DNA of 64,000 nucleotides from Sporosarcina sp. FSL W7-1349 (GTDB taxonomy: Bacteria; Bacillota; Bacilli; Bacillales_A; Planococcaceae). This document shows, piece by piece, positions 52,265-61,573 of this stretch. The stretch spans positions 682,001 to 746,000 of the forward strand of contig NZ_JBBOOK010000002.1 of the NCBI RefSeq assembly GCF_038003045.1, read 5' to 3'. The notes below the pieces were generated by a model. The model was not told where the DNA came from and made no database searches. It saw only the letters and a program-made list of their open reading frames with translations. Each line of letters starts with the position of its first letter. Positions within the stretch are counted from its first letter, which is position 1. A program made the position numbers and the translations under genes.

Positions 52265-53440
52265 TCACAATGCTTCGAAAATGGCGGCGATGCCTTGTCC
52301 GCCACCGATGCAGACTGCGGCAGCACCATACTTTTTATTTCCGCGACGCAATTCATTGATCAAAGTTAAGGAGATCCGTGTTCCGCTTGCGGCGAGCGGG
52401 TGGCCGATGGCGACAGCGCCGCCGTTGACATTGCCGATGTCCAAGTCAAAGCCCAATTCCTTCTGGCAAGCCAAGTATTGAGCAGAGAAGGCTTCATTGA
52501 TTTCAATCAAATCCATGTCCTCGATTGTCAGATCCGCTTTTTTCAGCGCGCCTTGGATGGCCGGGACCGGGCCGATGCCCATGTACTTCGGCTCCACACC
52601 GACGACATCCCACGAAACGAGGCGGGCGATTGGCTTTAACCCGTGCGCGTCCGCATATTCCCTCGATGCGATGACGAGCGCTGCCGCTCCATCCACCATT
52701 CCGCTGGCATTTCCCGGGGTGACGACACCGTCTTCGACGAACCGGGCAGGCAGTTTGGCTAGTTGCTCCATGCTCGTTTCACGGATATGATCATCTTCCG
52801 TCACGTCTACCATGCCTTTTCGCGTCTTCACCGCAACTGGCACAATCTCCTCTGCCAAATACCCTTTTTCCCGCGCGGCATAGGCACGTTGTTGGCTGGA
52901 CAGCGCATGCCGATCTACTTCTTCTCGCGGGATTTTATACTTGGCTGCCAAATTTTCAGCCGTTTCCGCCATCGTGCAATCTGCGTACGTGTCGTACAAT
53001 CCATCCCACAGCCAGTCTTCCATTTGAGCGCCGCCGAGCGAATGGCCTGAACGCGCACCTTTCAGCACATGCGGAGTGTTCGTCATGCTTTCCGCCCCGC
53101 CGACCAATACGACTTCCGCTTCGCCGGTCAAAATATAGCGGGCGCCTGTGAGAATCGCCTCGACTCCCGTCCCGCAAATGCGGTTTACGGTCAGTGCCGG
53201 GGTTTCCTGCTTCGCTCCCGCTTTCAATCCGACATGGCGGGCGAAATAGTGCGCGTCTTTAGAAGATTGCTGCGCATTTCCGAACACGACTTGGTCGATG
53301 TCCTCCACAGAGATACCCGACTTTTCAATAGCCCCTTTTGCCGCGATGGCGCCAAGGTCGGTCGCTGAAATATCCTTAAATGCTCCGATGAATTTTACAA
53401 ATGGTGTCCTCGCTCCTTGCAGGACAACTATTTCTCTCAT
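52265..53440 (-). CDS. Acetyl-CoA acetyltransferase (thiolase)
   Basis: The product is 391 aa. Nucleophile Cys lies in VNRICGTGVEAI (near 88); NEAFSAQYLA (near 330), GGAVAIGHPLAASGT (near 344) and CIGGGQGIAAIFE complete the active site. It condenses or cleaves acetoacetyl-CoA-type thioesters. It is the last gene of the operon 59015-52265. A second thiolase is encoded at 34131. Confidence 0.94.
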   Translation of the reverse strand: MREIVVLQGARTPFVKFIGAFKDISATDLGAIAAKGAIEKSGISVEDIDQVVFGNAQQSSKDAHYFARHVGLKAGAKQETPALTVNRICGTGVEAILTGARYILTGEAEVVLVGGAESMTNTPHVLKGARSGHSLGGAQMEDWLWDGLYDTYADCTMAETAENLAAKYKIPREEVDRHALSSQQRAYAAREKGYLAEEIVPVAVKTRKGMVDVTEDDHIRETSMEQLAKLPARFVEDGVVTPGNASGMVDGAAALVIASREYADAHGLKPIARLVSWDVVGVEPKYMGIGPVPAIQGALKKADLTIEDMDLIEINEAFSAQYLACQKELGFDLDIGNVNGGAVAIGHPLAASGTRISLTLINELRRGNKKYGAAAVCIGGGQGIAAIFEAL

Positions 53441-53569
53441 GTTTCCACCCCTATTCTATCAGTTACGCCTCGGCGTAATGGCGGCCAGATTAAATGATCA
53501 AGCTTCCCCTTCATTGAGATCCGCCGAAGACATAACTTGAATCTACAAATCGTATTTAGCTGATTCAAG

Positions 53570-55273
53570 TTACACTACATACTTTTCCACCGAGATGACC
53601 CGATCTGCCACGCGCCGTTTCGTTTCCACGATATGGATCGGGCTGCTCGTGATGAGACGGGAGACGATATTGGAGAAAACCTCCCCATCTTTGAAGAAAT
53701 TCATTATGTTCAATGTAGCGGTTCCGATTTCCTGCGCCTTTTCGTGAATGAAAACTCTTGCGCAATCTAGTTTTTGTCCGCTTTTCAATTCACCTTGTGC
53801 ATGAATCGCTTTTTCCGTACGCAAGATGATGCTTTCCGCTACATAAATGGCAATCGCTAGATCTGCGAGAAATGCAGCAATTTCCTGTTCTTCATTTAAC
53901 TGTTCCAATCCGGCGGCTTTTACGGCTTTCCCCATTTCATGGAAGAGCTTCCGGAACAGTTTCAGCTTTTGTCTTTCAGCAGCCAGGATGCCGTCTGACC
54001 CGAATTCCGTTTCCTCTGTATTCTCGTATTCATTGAATAAAGTGGAAGCAATCAGAATCCGATTGATTTCATTGGTTCCTTCGAAGATTCGATTGATGCG
54101 GGAATCCCGATAAAGGGTTTCCACTTCGTACTCGGCCATATAGCCGTAGCCGCCGTGGATTTGGACCGCTTCGTCCACTACAAAGTCGAGCACTTCCGTA
54201 GAAAACACTTTGTTGATGGAACAGAGGACAGCGAACGGTGCAATCGTTTTGGCGTAGGAGCCGTCCGATTCTTTGCGCTGCTCGAACGCTTGATTCATAG
54301 CGCCCGCGGTACGGTATAGCTGGCTTTCGTTCGCATAGGAGAGAATGGCCATGTCGGCGATTTTGTTTTTCAATAAATTGAACTGGGTTAACGGACGGTT
54401 GAATTGCTTCCGTTCGTTTCCGTACGTCACGGCCAATTCCAGAGCTCGCTTCGCCGTTCCGAGCGACGTCAAGGCGATCTTGTGGCGGCCTAGGTTCAAA
54501 ACATTGAACGCGATAATATGGCCCCGGCCGATTTCGCCGATGACGTTTTCGACTGGGACTTCGACATCCTCCAAAATTAGCGAGCGCGTGGAAGAGCCTT
54601 TTAAGCCCATCTTATCCTCTTCCGCGCCGGTGGATACACCTTCGTAATCCGATTCAACGATAAAGGCCGTAATCTTCTCAGCATCCACTTTGGCGTAAAC
54701 GATAAAAATGGAAGCGAACGCCGAATTAGTAATCCATTGCTTTTCTCCGTTCAAAATATAATGCGTTCCGTCTTCGGATAATTTGGCGGTAGTCCGCAAG
54801 CTCATCGCGTCCGTTCCGGAAGAAGGTTCGGTCAGCGCATAGGCCGCGATCTTCTCGCCCGAAAGCAAGCATGGCAAGTATTTCTCCTTCTGTTCTTCAC
54901 AGCCGAAATAGGCGATCGGCAATGCCCCGATGCCGGTCTGGCCGCCGAATGTGATAGAGAACGAGCGTCCAAGAGCAATGTCTTCATTGATAATGGCCGC
55001 TGTGATTTTCCCGAGGCCCAGGCCTCCGTCTTCTTCCTCGATATCCGCCATGAGCAAGCCAACATCCCCTGCTTTCTTCACCGCTTTCTTCGTCTCTTCA
55101 AACTGCTGTCGTTCGATTTGAGGAAGAACAGGGAGCAGGTCGTTTTCCAAGTATTTTTTCAGTGCATCCCTCATCATAAGATGCTCATCCGTAAAGTCTT
55201 CCGGCGTGAAAACGATATCGACGTTTTCATCCGTTTTCATGAAATCATTAATATGCTTCAGGACAGTGGTCAT
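53570..55273 (-). CDS. Long acyl-CoA dehydrogenase (FadE-like, 567 aa)
   Basis: At 567 aa it carries about 180 residues beyond the standard ACAD. The core shows YALTEPSSGTDAMSLRTTAKL (near 150), NGEKQWITNSAFA (near 182), YGNERKQFNRPLTQF (near 285) and IHGGYGYMAEYEVETLYRDSRINRIFEGTNEINR (near 370). The C-terminal extension (AAERQKLKLFRKLFHEMGKAVK ...) is helical, as in very-long-chain ACADs. The start overlaps the thioesterase stop (ATGA). It transfers electrons to ETF. Confidence 0.92.
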   Translation of the reverse strand: MTTVLKHINDFMKTDENVDIVFTPEDFTDEHLMMRDALKKYLENDLLPVLPQIERQQFEETKKAVKKAGDVGLLMADIEEEDGGLGLGKITAAIINEDIALGRSFSITFGGQTGIGALPIAYFGCEEQKEKYLPCLLSGEKIAAYALTEPSSGTDAMSLRTTAKLSEDGTHYILNGEKQWITNSAFASIFIVYAKVDAEKITAFIVESDYEGVSTGAEEDKMGLKGSSTRSLILEDVEVPVENVIGEIGRGHIIAFNVLNLGRHKIALTSLGTAKRALELAVTYGNERKQFNRPLTQFNLLKNKIADMAILSYANESQLYRTAGAMNQAFEQRKESDGSYAKTIAPFAVLCSINKVFSTEVLDFVVDEAVQIHGGYGYMAEYEVETLYRDSRINRIFEGTNEINRILIASTLFNEYENTEETEFGSDGILAAERQKLKLFRKLFHEMGKAVKAAGLEQLNEEQEIAAFLADLAIAIYVAESIILRTEKAIHAQGELKSGQKLDCARVFIHEKAQEIGTATLNIMNFFKDGEVFSNIVSRLITSSPIHIVETKRRVADRVISVEKYVV

Positions 55274-55695
55274 TTGGACTCCACCCCTTCCAGATGGGCC
55301 GCCAGTTTCTCGCGGACGTCATCGGGAATCGGGACGGCCTTCGGGGTCTCCCCTTCGAAAGATGTCCAGGCGCGCAGCGTATAGCCTTCCGCGATGAACG
55401 TCTCTCCTCTGTAGAATCGGTGCGACAGCTTGAAAATCCGTTTTTGCAATTCTGCCACTTCCGTCTTCACCACGACATCGTCATTGAAACGGAGCGGTGT
55501 ATTGAATTTGCATTTCGATTCAAGCAATGGGATGGCCACTTGTTCGGTTTCCATTAATTCCAACGTCGGATAACCGATCTCTTCGAAAAATTCATGGGAG
55601 GCTTCGTCCATCCAACGATAGAAATTAGGAAAGAATACAATCGTCGCGGGATCGGTGTCGCCCCATCTCACTTTAAATCTATAATCAATCGCCAT
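55270..55695 (-). CDS. Hotdog-fold acyl-CoA thioesterase (4HBT family)
   Basis: The product is 141 aa. The conserved RWGDTDPATIVFFPNFYRWMDEASHEFFEEIGYP at residue about 9 contains the catalytic Asp of 4-hydroxybenzoyl-CoA thioesterases. It hydrolyses an acyl- or aryl-CoA and overlaps the ACAD gene downstream. Position in an operon with an acyl-CoA ligase suggests CoA recycling. With hydroxybenzoate genes 6 kb away, an aromatic-CoA substrate is conceivable, but this is not shown. Confidence 0.88.
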   Translation of the reverse strand: MAIDYRFKVRWGDTDPATIVFFPNFYRWMDEASHEFFEEIGYPTLELMETEQVAIPLLESKCKFNTPLRFNDDVVVKTEVAELQKRIFKLSHRFYRGETFIAEGYTLRAWTSFEGETPKAVPIPDDVREKLAAHLEGVESK

Positions 55696-55709
55696 TTTCG
55701 TTCCTCCTC

Positions 55710-57266
55710 TTATACGCGAACGCTTCCTTCATTTACAATCTGTTCTTTCACTCGCATCTTCTGGATTTTCCCACTTGGCGTCAGTGGAAACTCGTCTGTA
55801 AACCGGACATGGTTCGGCAACTTATAGGTTGCAATCTTACTTTTCAAATGGTCCAGGATCTCCTGCTCGGTACAGCTTTCATTCGGCAATAACTTAATGA
55901 CCGCGCATACCACTTCCCCGAGCACTTTATCCGGTAATCCGATTACGATGGCGGTACCGACTGCGGGATGCTGCATGATGAGGTTTTCAATTTCCTGCGG
56001 ATAAATATTGAACCCGCCGCGGATGATCAATTCTTTTTGGCGTCCCACGAAAGTGAGATACCCTTCCTCATCCACCTTACCTAAGTCGCCCGAATAGTAC
56101 CAGCCTTCGTGGTCCACCGCCTTAGCCGTCTGTTCCGGCATATTGTAATATCCTTTCATATTCGTCACGCCGCGGATTGCAATTTCGCCGACTTCGCCCG
56201 CCGGGATTTCTACACGGTTGGCATCAACAATTTTAATTTCTACACCTTTAATCGGACGGCCTAGAGTATTGAGGATCTTTTCTTCCGGATCATCCAAGGC
56301 GCCCACTGTCGTTGTAGCCGTTTCCGACGTTCCAAATGCTTGGATCAGATTAATATTGAACTTTTTCCGGATCTCTTTCACTTTATCCGGTGAAATCGGG
56401 GAAGCCGCCACAACGCCAGCCCGTAGCGAAGATAGATCATATTTATCAAAATCCTCGTATTCCAACTCCTTCAAATACATCGTCGGCACCGCTTGCTTGA
56501 TGGTTCCTTTTTCTTTCTCCGTCACTTCGAAGATCAATTTCGGATTATACTTTTCGATCAGCACCATCCGGGCCCCCGCTGCCGTAGCGGTGAATAAATT
56601 CATCGCAATGCCGAAGATATGGAATAAGGGGGCAGAAATGATAAAGACATCTTTCTCCGTGCATTGCAGTCCATCCGCCCCGACATTCCCTGACATGACG
56701 CACGAACGATGCGTCAACATAACCCCTTTCGGATCTCCCGTCGTCCCAGACGTATAAAGGATCAGATAGACATCCTCTGCCGGGTCGATCGGCACTTCCG
56801 GAACAGCCAGCACTTCTTCATGAAGCCAATCCTCCAGACAATCAATGCGTTCGTCCGAGAATTTCACCCCCACTATGGTGGGAACTATCTGATACGCCTC
56901 CTCATACGACATATTGTCCGCAAACTTATCCGTAATAAAAAGAATCTTCGGGGTGGCGTTTCTTAAAATATATGTAATTTCATATGAGCGGTAACCTGGG
57001 TTGAAAGGGACCGTAATGGCACCGACCTTTCCGGCAGCGAACAGCAAGACGGCTGTTTCGTACCAATTCGGCAAAGATACCGCAATGCGATCTCCTTTTT
57101 CAATCCCTTGCGCAGTCAATAAATCCGCATACCGATCGACATCTTGCTTCAGTTCTTTATACGTCTTGCGGGGAGTGATAAAATCATAGATCGCTTCGAC
57201 ATCAGGCATTTCGTTGCTTACATATTCGAGTAACCCATAAACACTCACATCATCTCGTTTTTTCAA
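55710..57266 (-). CDS. AMP-forming acyl-CoA ligase
   Basis: The product is 518 aa. ANL-family motifs are LILYTSGTTGDPKGVMLTHRS (P-loop, near 170), the GTSETATTT region (near 315), GWYYSGDLGKVDEEGYLTFVGRQKELIIRGGFNIYPQEIE (near 390) and the catalytic lysine in PLTPSGKIQKMRVKE (near 505). It activates a carboxylic acid with ATP to AMP plus PPi. Motifs do not distinguish medium/long-chain fatty acid from aromatic substrates. Confidence 0.92.
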   Translation of the reverse strand: MKKRDDVSVYGLLEYVSNEMPDVEAIYDFITPRKTYKELKQDVDRYADLLTAQGIEKGDRIAVSLPNWYETAVLLFAAGKVGAITVPFNPGYRSYEITYILRNATPKILFITDKFADNMSYEEAYQIVPTIVGVKFSDERIDCLEDWLHEEVLAVPEVPIDPAEDVYLILYTSGTTGDPKGVMLTHRSCVMSGNVGADGLQCTEKDVFIISAPLFHIFGIAMNLFTATAAGARMVLIEKYNPKLIFEVTEKEKGTIKQAVPTMYLKELEYEDFDKYDLSSLRAGVVAASPISPDKVKEIRKKFNINLIQAFGTSETATTTVGALDDPEEKILNTLGRPIKGVEIKIVDANRVEIPAGEVGEIAIRGVTNMKGYYNMPEQTAKAVDHEGWYYSGDLGKVDEEGYLTFVGRQKELIIRGGFNIYPQEIENLIMQHPAVGTAIVIGLPDKVLGEVVCAVIKLLPNESCTEQEILDHLKSKIATYKLPNHVRFTDEFPLTPSGKIQKMRVKEQIVNEGSVRV

Positions 57267-57363
57267 CGGTTCCAGCCCCTTTCTTCAGATCTATTATCCA
57301 AGATAGGCGCGGCAGGCGACTGAATCCTGAGACAGTCACCCGCCGGCAAAGTATGGTGTGAAA

Positions 57364-58143
57364 TTATCGACCTGCGTAGACCGGCTCGCGCTTTTCAACG
57401 AATGCGGTCAAGCCTTCCTTCCGATCCTCGGTCGAAAAAGCGTTTCCGAAGCAAGCCGCTTCCACGATCAACCCCGAGTCAATATCCGTGTTACTGCCCG
57501 TGTTCACTGCCAACTTCGCCATTTGCAGCGCAATCGGCGGTTTCGAGGCGAGTTTGGCAGCCCATGCTTGCGCCGTTGGCAGAAGTTCCTCTTGCGGAAC
57601 GATTTTATTGACAAGATTCAATTGGTAGGCCCGTTCTGCGCTGATCATTTCGCCAAAGAACAACATTTCCTTGGCGACGCCCATGCCGGTGATTTTTTGA
57701 AGGCGTTGCGTACCGCCGCCGCCCGGGATGATGCCGAGACCCACTTCCGGAAATGCAAATTTTGCCCGCTCCGTCGATATCCGGAGATCGCAGGTGAGCG
57801 CCAACTCAAGACCGCCACCTAGCGCCAATCCATTGATGGCCGCGATAATCGGTTTGGTCGATTGCTCTATCTTATTGAAGACGCTCCGGGAAACTTTGTT
57901 CATTTGATTGATCCCCGCCAGGTCCAAGGATGCCATTTCCATAATATCGGCGCCCGCGACGAACGCTTTTTCCCCGCTGCCCGTCAAGACGATGGCCCGT
58001 ACTTCGTCGTTCTGATCCAATTGGTCAATTAAATTCCCAAGCTCTTTGAAAACCGCACTGTTTAGCGGATTGACCGGCGGCCGGTTTATCGTGACCGTTG
58101 CTACGTAATCTTTGATATCTACCAATAAGTGTTCAAATGTCAT
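57364..58143 (-). CDS. Enoyl-CoA hydratase
   Basis: The product is 259 aa. ATG 58143 follows AAAGGAG by nine bases. The canonical crotonase pattern is VTINRPPVNPLN (near 15), oxyanion loop EKAFVAGADI (near 60), NGLALGGGLELALTCDLRIS (near 100) and the glutamates in FPEVGLGIIPGGGGTQRL (near 133). The C-terminus ending AFVEKREPVYAGR is typical. It hydrates trans-2-enoyl-CoA and lies next to the hydroxyacyl-CoA dehydrogenase, as usual. Confidence 0.93.
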   Translation of the reverse strand: MTFEHLLVDIKDYVATVTINRPPVNPLNSAVFKELGNLIDQLDQNDEVRAIVLTGSGEKAFVAGADIMEMASLDLAGINQMNKVSRSVFNKIEQSTKPIIAAINGLALGGGLELALTCDLRISTERAKFAFPEVGLGIIPGGGGTQRLQKITGMGVAKEMLFFGEMISAERAYQLNLVNKIVPQEELLPTAQAWAAKLASKPPIALQMAKLAVNTGSNTDIDSGLIVEAACFGNAFSTEDRKEGLTAFVEKREPVYAGR

Positions 58144-58160
58144 CTTTCTGCACTCCTTTA

Positions 58161-59015
58161 TCATTCGTAGTCGTAGAATCCGGCACCCGCTTTTTTACCA
58201 ACGCGGCCGGCCCGCATCATTTGTTTCATTAACAACGGTGGAGCGAAACGGGTATCGTCAAATTCCTTCTGGAAATATTCCATGACGAAATAACCGATAT
58301 CCACCCCCGCATAATCTTGAAGTTCGAAAGGCCCCATCGGATAGTTCAAACCAAATTTTACGGCTTTGTCGATGTCTTCAGCAGAGGCCACTCCTTCTTC
58401 CAACAGACGGATAGCTTCGATGAAGTGCGGAATCATGACCCGATTGACGATGAACCCAGGTGTGTCTTTGTTGACGACAACATGTTCTTTTTTCAATTGT
58501 TCTGCAACCGCTTTCAATTGCTCGACCGTTTCATCACTTGTGTTGTAGCCTCGCACAATCTCAACTAATTTCATCAATTGTGCCGGATTGAAGAAATGAA
58601 GACCGGCCACACGGTCAGGTCGCTTCGTCACCGCAGCAATCTCCGTGATGGACATGGAGGAGGTATTCGTTGCCAAAATGACCTCATCCCGCGTAATTTC
58701 ATCGAGTTGCTGGAAGACTTCTTTTTTCAAGTCCATATTTTCAATGACGGCTTCGATGACGAGGTCGGCATCCTTAAAATCTTCCATATTTGTAGTAGTC
58801 CGAATTCTACCAAGCGTCGCTTCTTTTTCGTCTTCCGTCATTTTGCCGCGCTCCACACTCTTCTGCATGAAACCGGCAATCCGTTTCATGCCGTTATCCA
58901 GAAAGCGGTCCTCGATATCCCGCAAAATCACGTTAAATCCATTTAGCGCTGCCAAGTTGGCAATGCCGCTTCCCATGGAACCCGCTCCCACTACTCCAAT
59001 TGTTTGAATCGTCAT
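58161..59015 (-). CDS. 3-hydroxybutyryl-CoA dehydrogenase
   Basis: The product is 284 aa. ATG 59015 follows GAGGTG. The NAD domain is IGVVGAGSMGSGIANLAALNGFNVILRD, the catalytic His is in VAGLHFFNPAQLMKLVEIV (near 138), with PGFIVNRVMIPHFIEAIRLLEEGVASAEDIDKAVKFG in the C-terminal domain. It is the first gene of the second beta-oxidation operon and a paralogue of the island copy at 35321. Confidence 0.94.
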   Translation of the reverse strand: MTIQTIGVVGAGSMGSGIANLAALNGFNVILRDIEDRFLDNGMKRIAGFMQKSVERGKMTEDEKEATLGRIRTTTNMEDFKDADLVIEAVIENMDLKKEVFQQLDEITRDEVILATNTSSMSITEIAAVTKRPDRVAGLHFFNPAQLMKLVEIVRGYNTSDETVEQLKAVAEQLKKEHVVVNKDTPGFIVNRVMIPHFIEAIRLLEEGVASAEDIDKAVKFGLNYPMGPFELQDYAGVDIGYFVMEYFQKEFDDTRFAPPLLMKQMMRAGRVGKKAGAGFYDYE

Positions 59016-59048
59016 GATATACACCTCAATTTTCTAATTTGTATATTC

Positions 59049-59092
59049 ATTATAAAATTCAATCAATTCGAATAGTACCTACAAAGTGTAGG
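59049..59092 (-). promoter_or_regulatory. Promoter and operator candidate of the second beta-oxidation operon
   Basis: A TATAAT (-10) reads on the minus strand at 59049-59054. A perfect palindrome CCTACAAAGTGTAGG at 59078-59092 overlaps the -35 zone, where no good TTGACA is seen. That arrangement suits a repressor or an activator that replaces the -35. The adjacent PucR-type protein is one candidate binder. Confidence 0.45.
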
Positions 59093-59124
59093 AATAGAAT
59101 CTGGCTTTCCCGTCATTTTCAATG

Positions 59125-59170
59125 AAAAAGACAGGCACTCCGCTATGGCATCATATTGTGGAGGCCTGTC
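59125..59170 (-). terminator. Terminator of the large PucR regulator gene
   Basis: On the minus strand a GACAGGC-CTCC ... GGAG-GCCTGTC stem is followed by TTTTT, eight bases beyond the stop. Confidence 0.82.
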
Positions 59171-59178
59171 TACTATTC

Positions 59179-61365
59179 CTAAAGCGCCTGTCGCTTCATA
59201 TCATATAATTTATACGCCATCATCAAATTAAAGCGAACTTCGGAGTCGTTCAAGTCAACACCGAGGAGTTCCTCCACCTTTTCCAGACGATAAATAAGCG
59301 AACTGCGGTGGATAAATAGTTCCTCGGAGGTGCTTTTGGCGTTCCCATTGTTTTGCAAATACACGCGCAGTGTATTCAACAGATCGATGTTCTTGCTTTC
59401 TGAATAGTCGAGGAGAATGCCAAGCTGGCTGTCCATGAAGATATCGACAACCGGATGATCAAGGTGGTAAAGGATTGTGTAGGATCCCAACTCCTCGAAC
59501 AATGAATAGCCGATGGACAAGAAGCGGTTTTGGACGACATTCAACACTTGGAGAGACTGTTCGTAGCTGATGTAGTATTGGTCGAGTTCAGCTACTTTGC
59601 TTCCGACGCCAAGATGAACTCTGCAGTTGGTCGGACTCTTGGCAGCCGCTTCTTCCACATGATTATAGAAGGTTCTCCAAGAACGTTTCCGATTGTCCTC
59701 TTCTGCCACCGGGACGATGAATAGATAATTCTCATGGTATGTGGCGGTCAGGATGCCCCGGTATCTAGCCGTGATCCGATCCATGATATATTCCCACGCC
59801 AACGTCTTTTTCGCTTTTTGTTCCAGCAAGTTCGAGCCTTCCAATTCATCCTCGTCCAATGTAATTGATAAGGTCGCTACACGATGTGGCTGATACATAT
59901 CCCATTGGAACAGATTCGCGTATTGCAGGATGCTCTTTTCATCTTCGATCGTTTCCACTAATAATTTTCCCATGAACGTATCCTTCGCCTGTTCATTCGC
60001 ATCCAATACAAGTTTTTGTTTAATGAATTGGATGGAGCAAATATTCCGGGCCAATTCAATGGTCAATTGGTCGAATTCATCCAGCTCCTGCGCTTTCATT
60101 TGAATCGCTAAATATCCCAACAGCGAATTGACGCCATTGATCGGCCAAATGGAGAAATGCTCGCCGCCTGGCAGAGTCACATGGAATCCTTCCACAGTGC
60201 TACGCCTGCTTTCCGCTGCATTTATAAATTGTTCCAAAACTTCTTCAGCGGACCCTTCCATTCTATAGAACAAGGGTCGGAAAAACCGGTCTAATAGAAT
60301 GACAGAGTCCTCGTACAACTGGACCAGCATATCCGCCACACCTTGGAATCCATCATTGACAACGGTTTCCTTAACGAGCGCCTGTTGGTAATCCAGAAGG
60401 ACCTGTAATCGCTCCCGGTGATTTTTTTCCGTTTGATACAATTGTGCGTTTTTCAGCAAGATGGCGATATGATCGCTTAAGAGCTTCAACGATTGCACAT
60501 CATCGTCCGCAAACAGCAAATCCCCTTTTTTACGCTCGACGTGCAACACCCCAATTGTTTTCAAATCGACTACGATTGGAATGGTCAGCTGCGTTCCGCC
60601 GACTTGCTCCAGAAACGGGAAATATTCATTCAAAAAGTTTTTATCTCGGATGGAGATTCTTTCGGTATGGGCAAAACAGCCAAACACCGGATACTGTAGC
60701 TCGAAACACCCTTCGCTGTCATTGTATAAATAAATGCAAGCCGAGGCGGCATCTGTACCCTTTGCTGCACGAAGCGTGAATTCTCGGATATTGTCTTCCA
60801 GAGATTTATTGATGGACAAATTTTTACTGATCCATTCGATTCCTTCCACTTTCTTCAACTGGTGGTCCTTGGCCCTGGCCACCCCGATTGCGACGGCCAC
60901 ATCCTTCCCAAATTCATCGAAGATCGTGTCCATTTCGAGCAATGGGATGTATGTAAAAAACCCGATGATACAAAACCCGTATTTATTCGAGCCATCGATC
61001 AAGGGAACTGTGAACCATGTTTTCACATCCGAGCCATTCAGCACTTTCGTCAAAGCACAAGTTTCCGGCCCTTCCGTTTCCTTATCCTTCGTACTATAGG
61101 AAAGCAGCCGGGACGAACAAGCCTCGATCGGAAGCGGAAATGCCGTGCGGATGTTTCCCACTTCTCCTGCCCACGCCTTCGGAATGAATTCATCCGACTC
61201 GGCCAGGATGACTCCGACAAAATCGCAATAAAGCTCCGTTTTGAATGAATCGAGCAAGAACTGGATCGCTTCCTCTTCCGTATCGATCTTGATCAGTTGC
61301 CGTGAAGTGGTCCGTAAATGATGTTCCAGTCGCTGTATGACCTTATTCCTGACAATTCCAGACAT
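59179..61365 (-). CDS. Large GAF-containing PucR/CdaR-family transcriptional regulator
   Basis: The product is 728 aa. Two GAF-like sensory regions are suggested (about 25-165, FVGVILAESDEFIPKAW; about 185-320, LTIPIVVDLKTIGVLHVERK). A linker, a CdaR GGDEF-like region (about 450-620, PHRVATLSITLDEDEL) and a C-terminal PucR HTH (STSEELFIHRSSLIYRLEKVEELLGVDLND) follow. No membrane segment is seen, so the signal is cytoplasmic. It lies between the beta-oxidation operon and the gentisate genes and probably controls one of them. Confidence 0.9.
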   Translation of the reverse strand: MSGIVRNKVIQRLEHHLRTTSRQLIKIDTEEEAIQFLLDSFKTELYCDFVGVILAESDEFIPKAWAGEVGNIRTAFPLPIEACSSRLLSYSTKDKETEGPETCALTKVLNGSDVKTWFTVPLIDGSNKYGFCIIGFFTYIPLLEMDTIFDEFGKDVAVAIGVARAKDHQLKKVEGIEWISKNLSINKSLEDNIREFTLRAAKGTDAASACIYLYNDSEGCFELQYPVFGCFAHTERISIRDKNFLNEYFPFLEQVGGTQLTIPIVVDLKTIGVLHVERKKGDLLFADDDVQSLKLLSDHIAILLKNAQLYQTEKNHRERLQVLLDYQQALVKETVVNDGFQGVADMLVQLYEDSVILLDRFFRPLFYRMEGSAEEVLEQFINAAESRRSTVEGFHVTLPGGEHFSIWPINGVNSLLGYLAIQMKAQELDEFDQLTIELARNICSIQFIKQKLVLDANEQAKDTFMGKLLVETIEDEKSILQYANLFQWDMYQPHRVATLSITLDEDELEGSNLLEQKAKKTLAWEYIMDRITARYRGILTATYHENYLFIVPVAEEDNRKRSWRTFYNHVEEAAAKSPTNCRVHLGVGSKVAELDQYYISYEQSLQVLNVVQNRFLSIGYSLFEELGSYTILYHLDHPVVDIFMDSQLGILLDYSESKNIDLLNTLRVYLQNNGNAKSTSEELFIHRSSLIYRLEKVEELLGVDLNDSEVRFNLMMAYKLYDMKRQAL

Positions 61366-61510
61366 GAAATAGTCACCACTCTCCGTTTATTCTCACTATT
61401 CAGTGTACCATGTATTGGATATGCGACGGAGCTTTCTCTGTATTCAGAGGCGTTTATCTTAAGCCGAATCCGTCCCCATATACAAAAGCGAGATACTACT
61501 GCTTAAAGAT

Positions 61511-61547
61511 AAAAAAACTATTCCCGATTATTTGCGTCGGGAATAGT
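61511..61547 (-). terminator. Terminator of the hydroxybenzoate hydroxylase gene
   Basis: On the minus strand a perfect ACTATTCCCGA/TCGGGAATAGT stem is followed by TTTTTTT. Confidence 0.92.
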
Positions 61548-61573
61548 ACTCAGTAGTCAAGATAGGAAATCGA

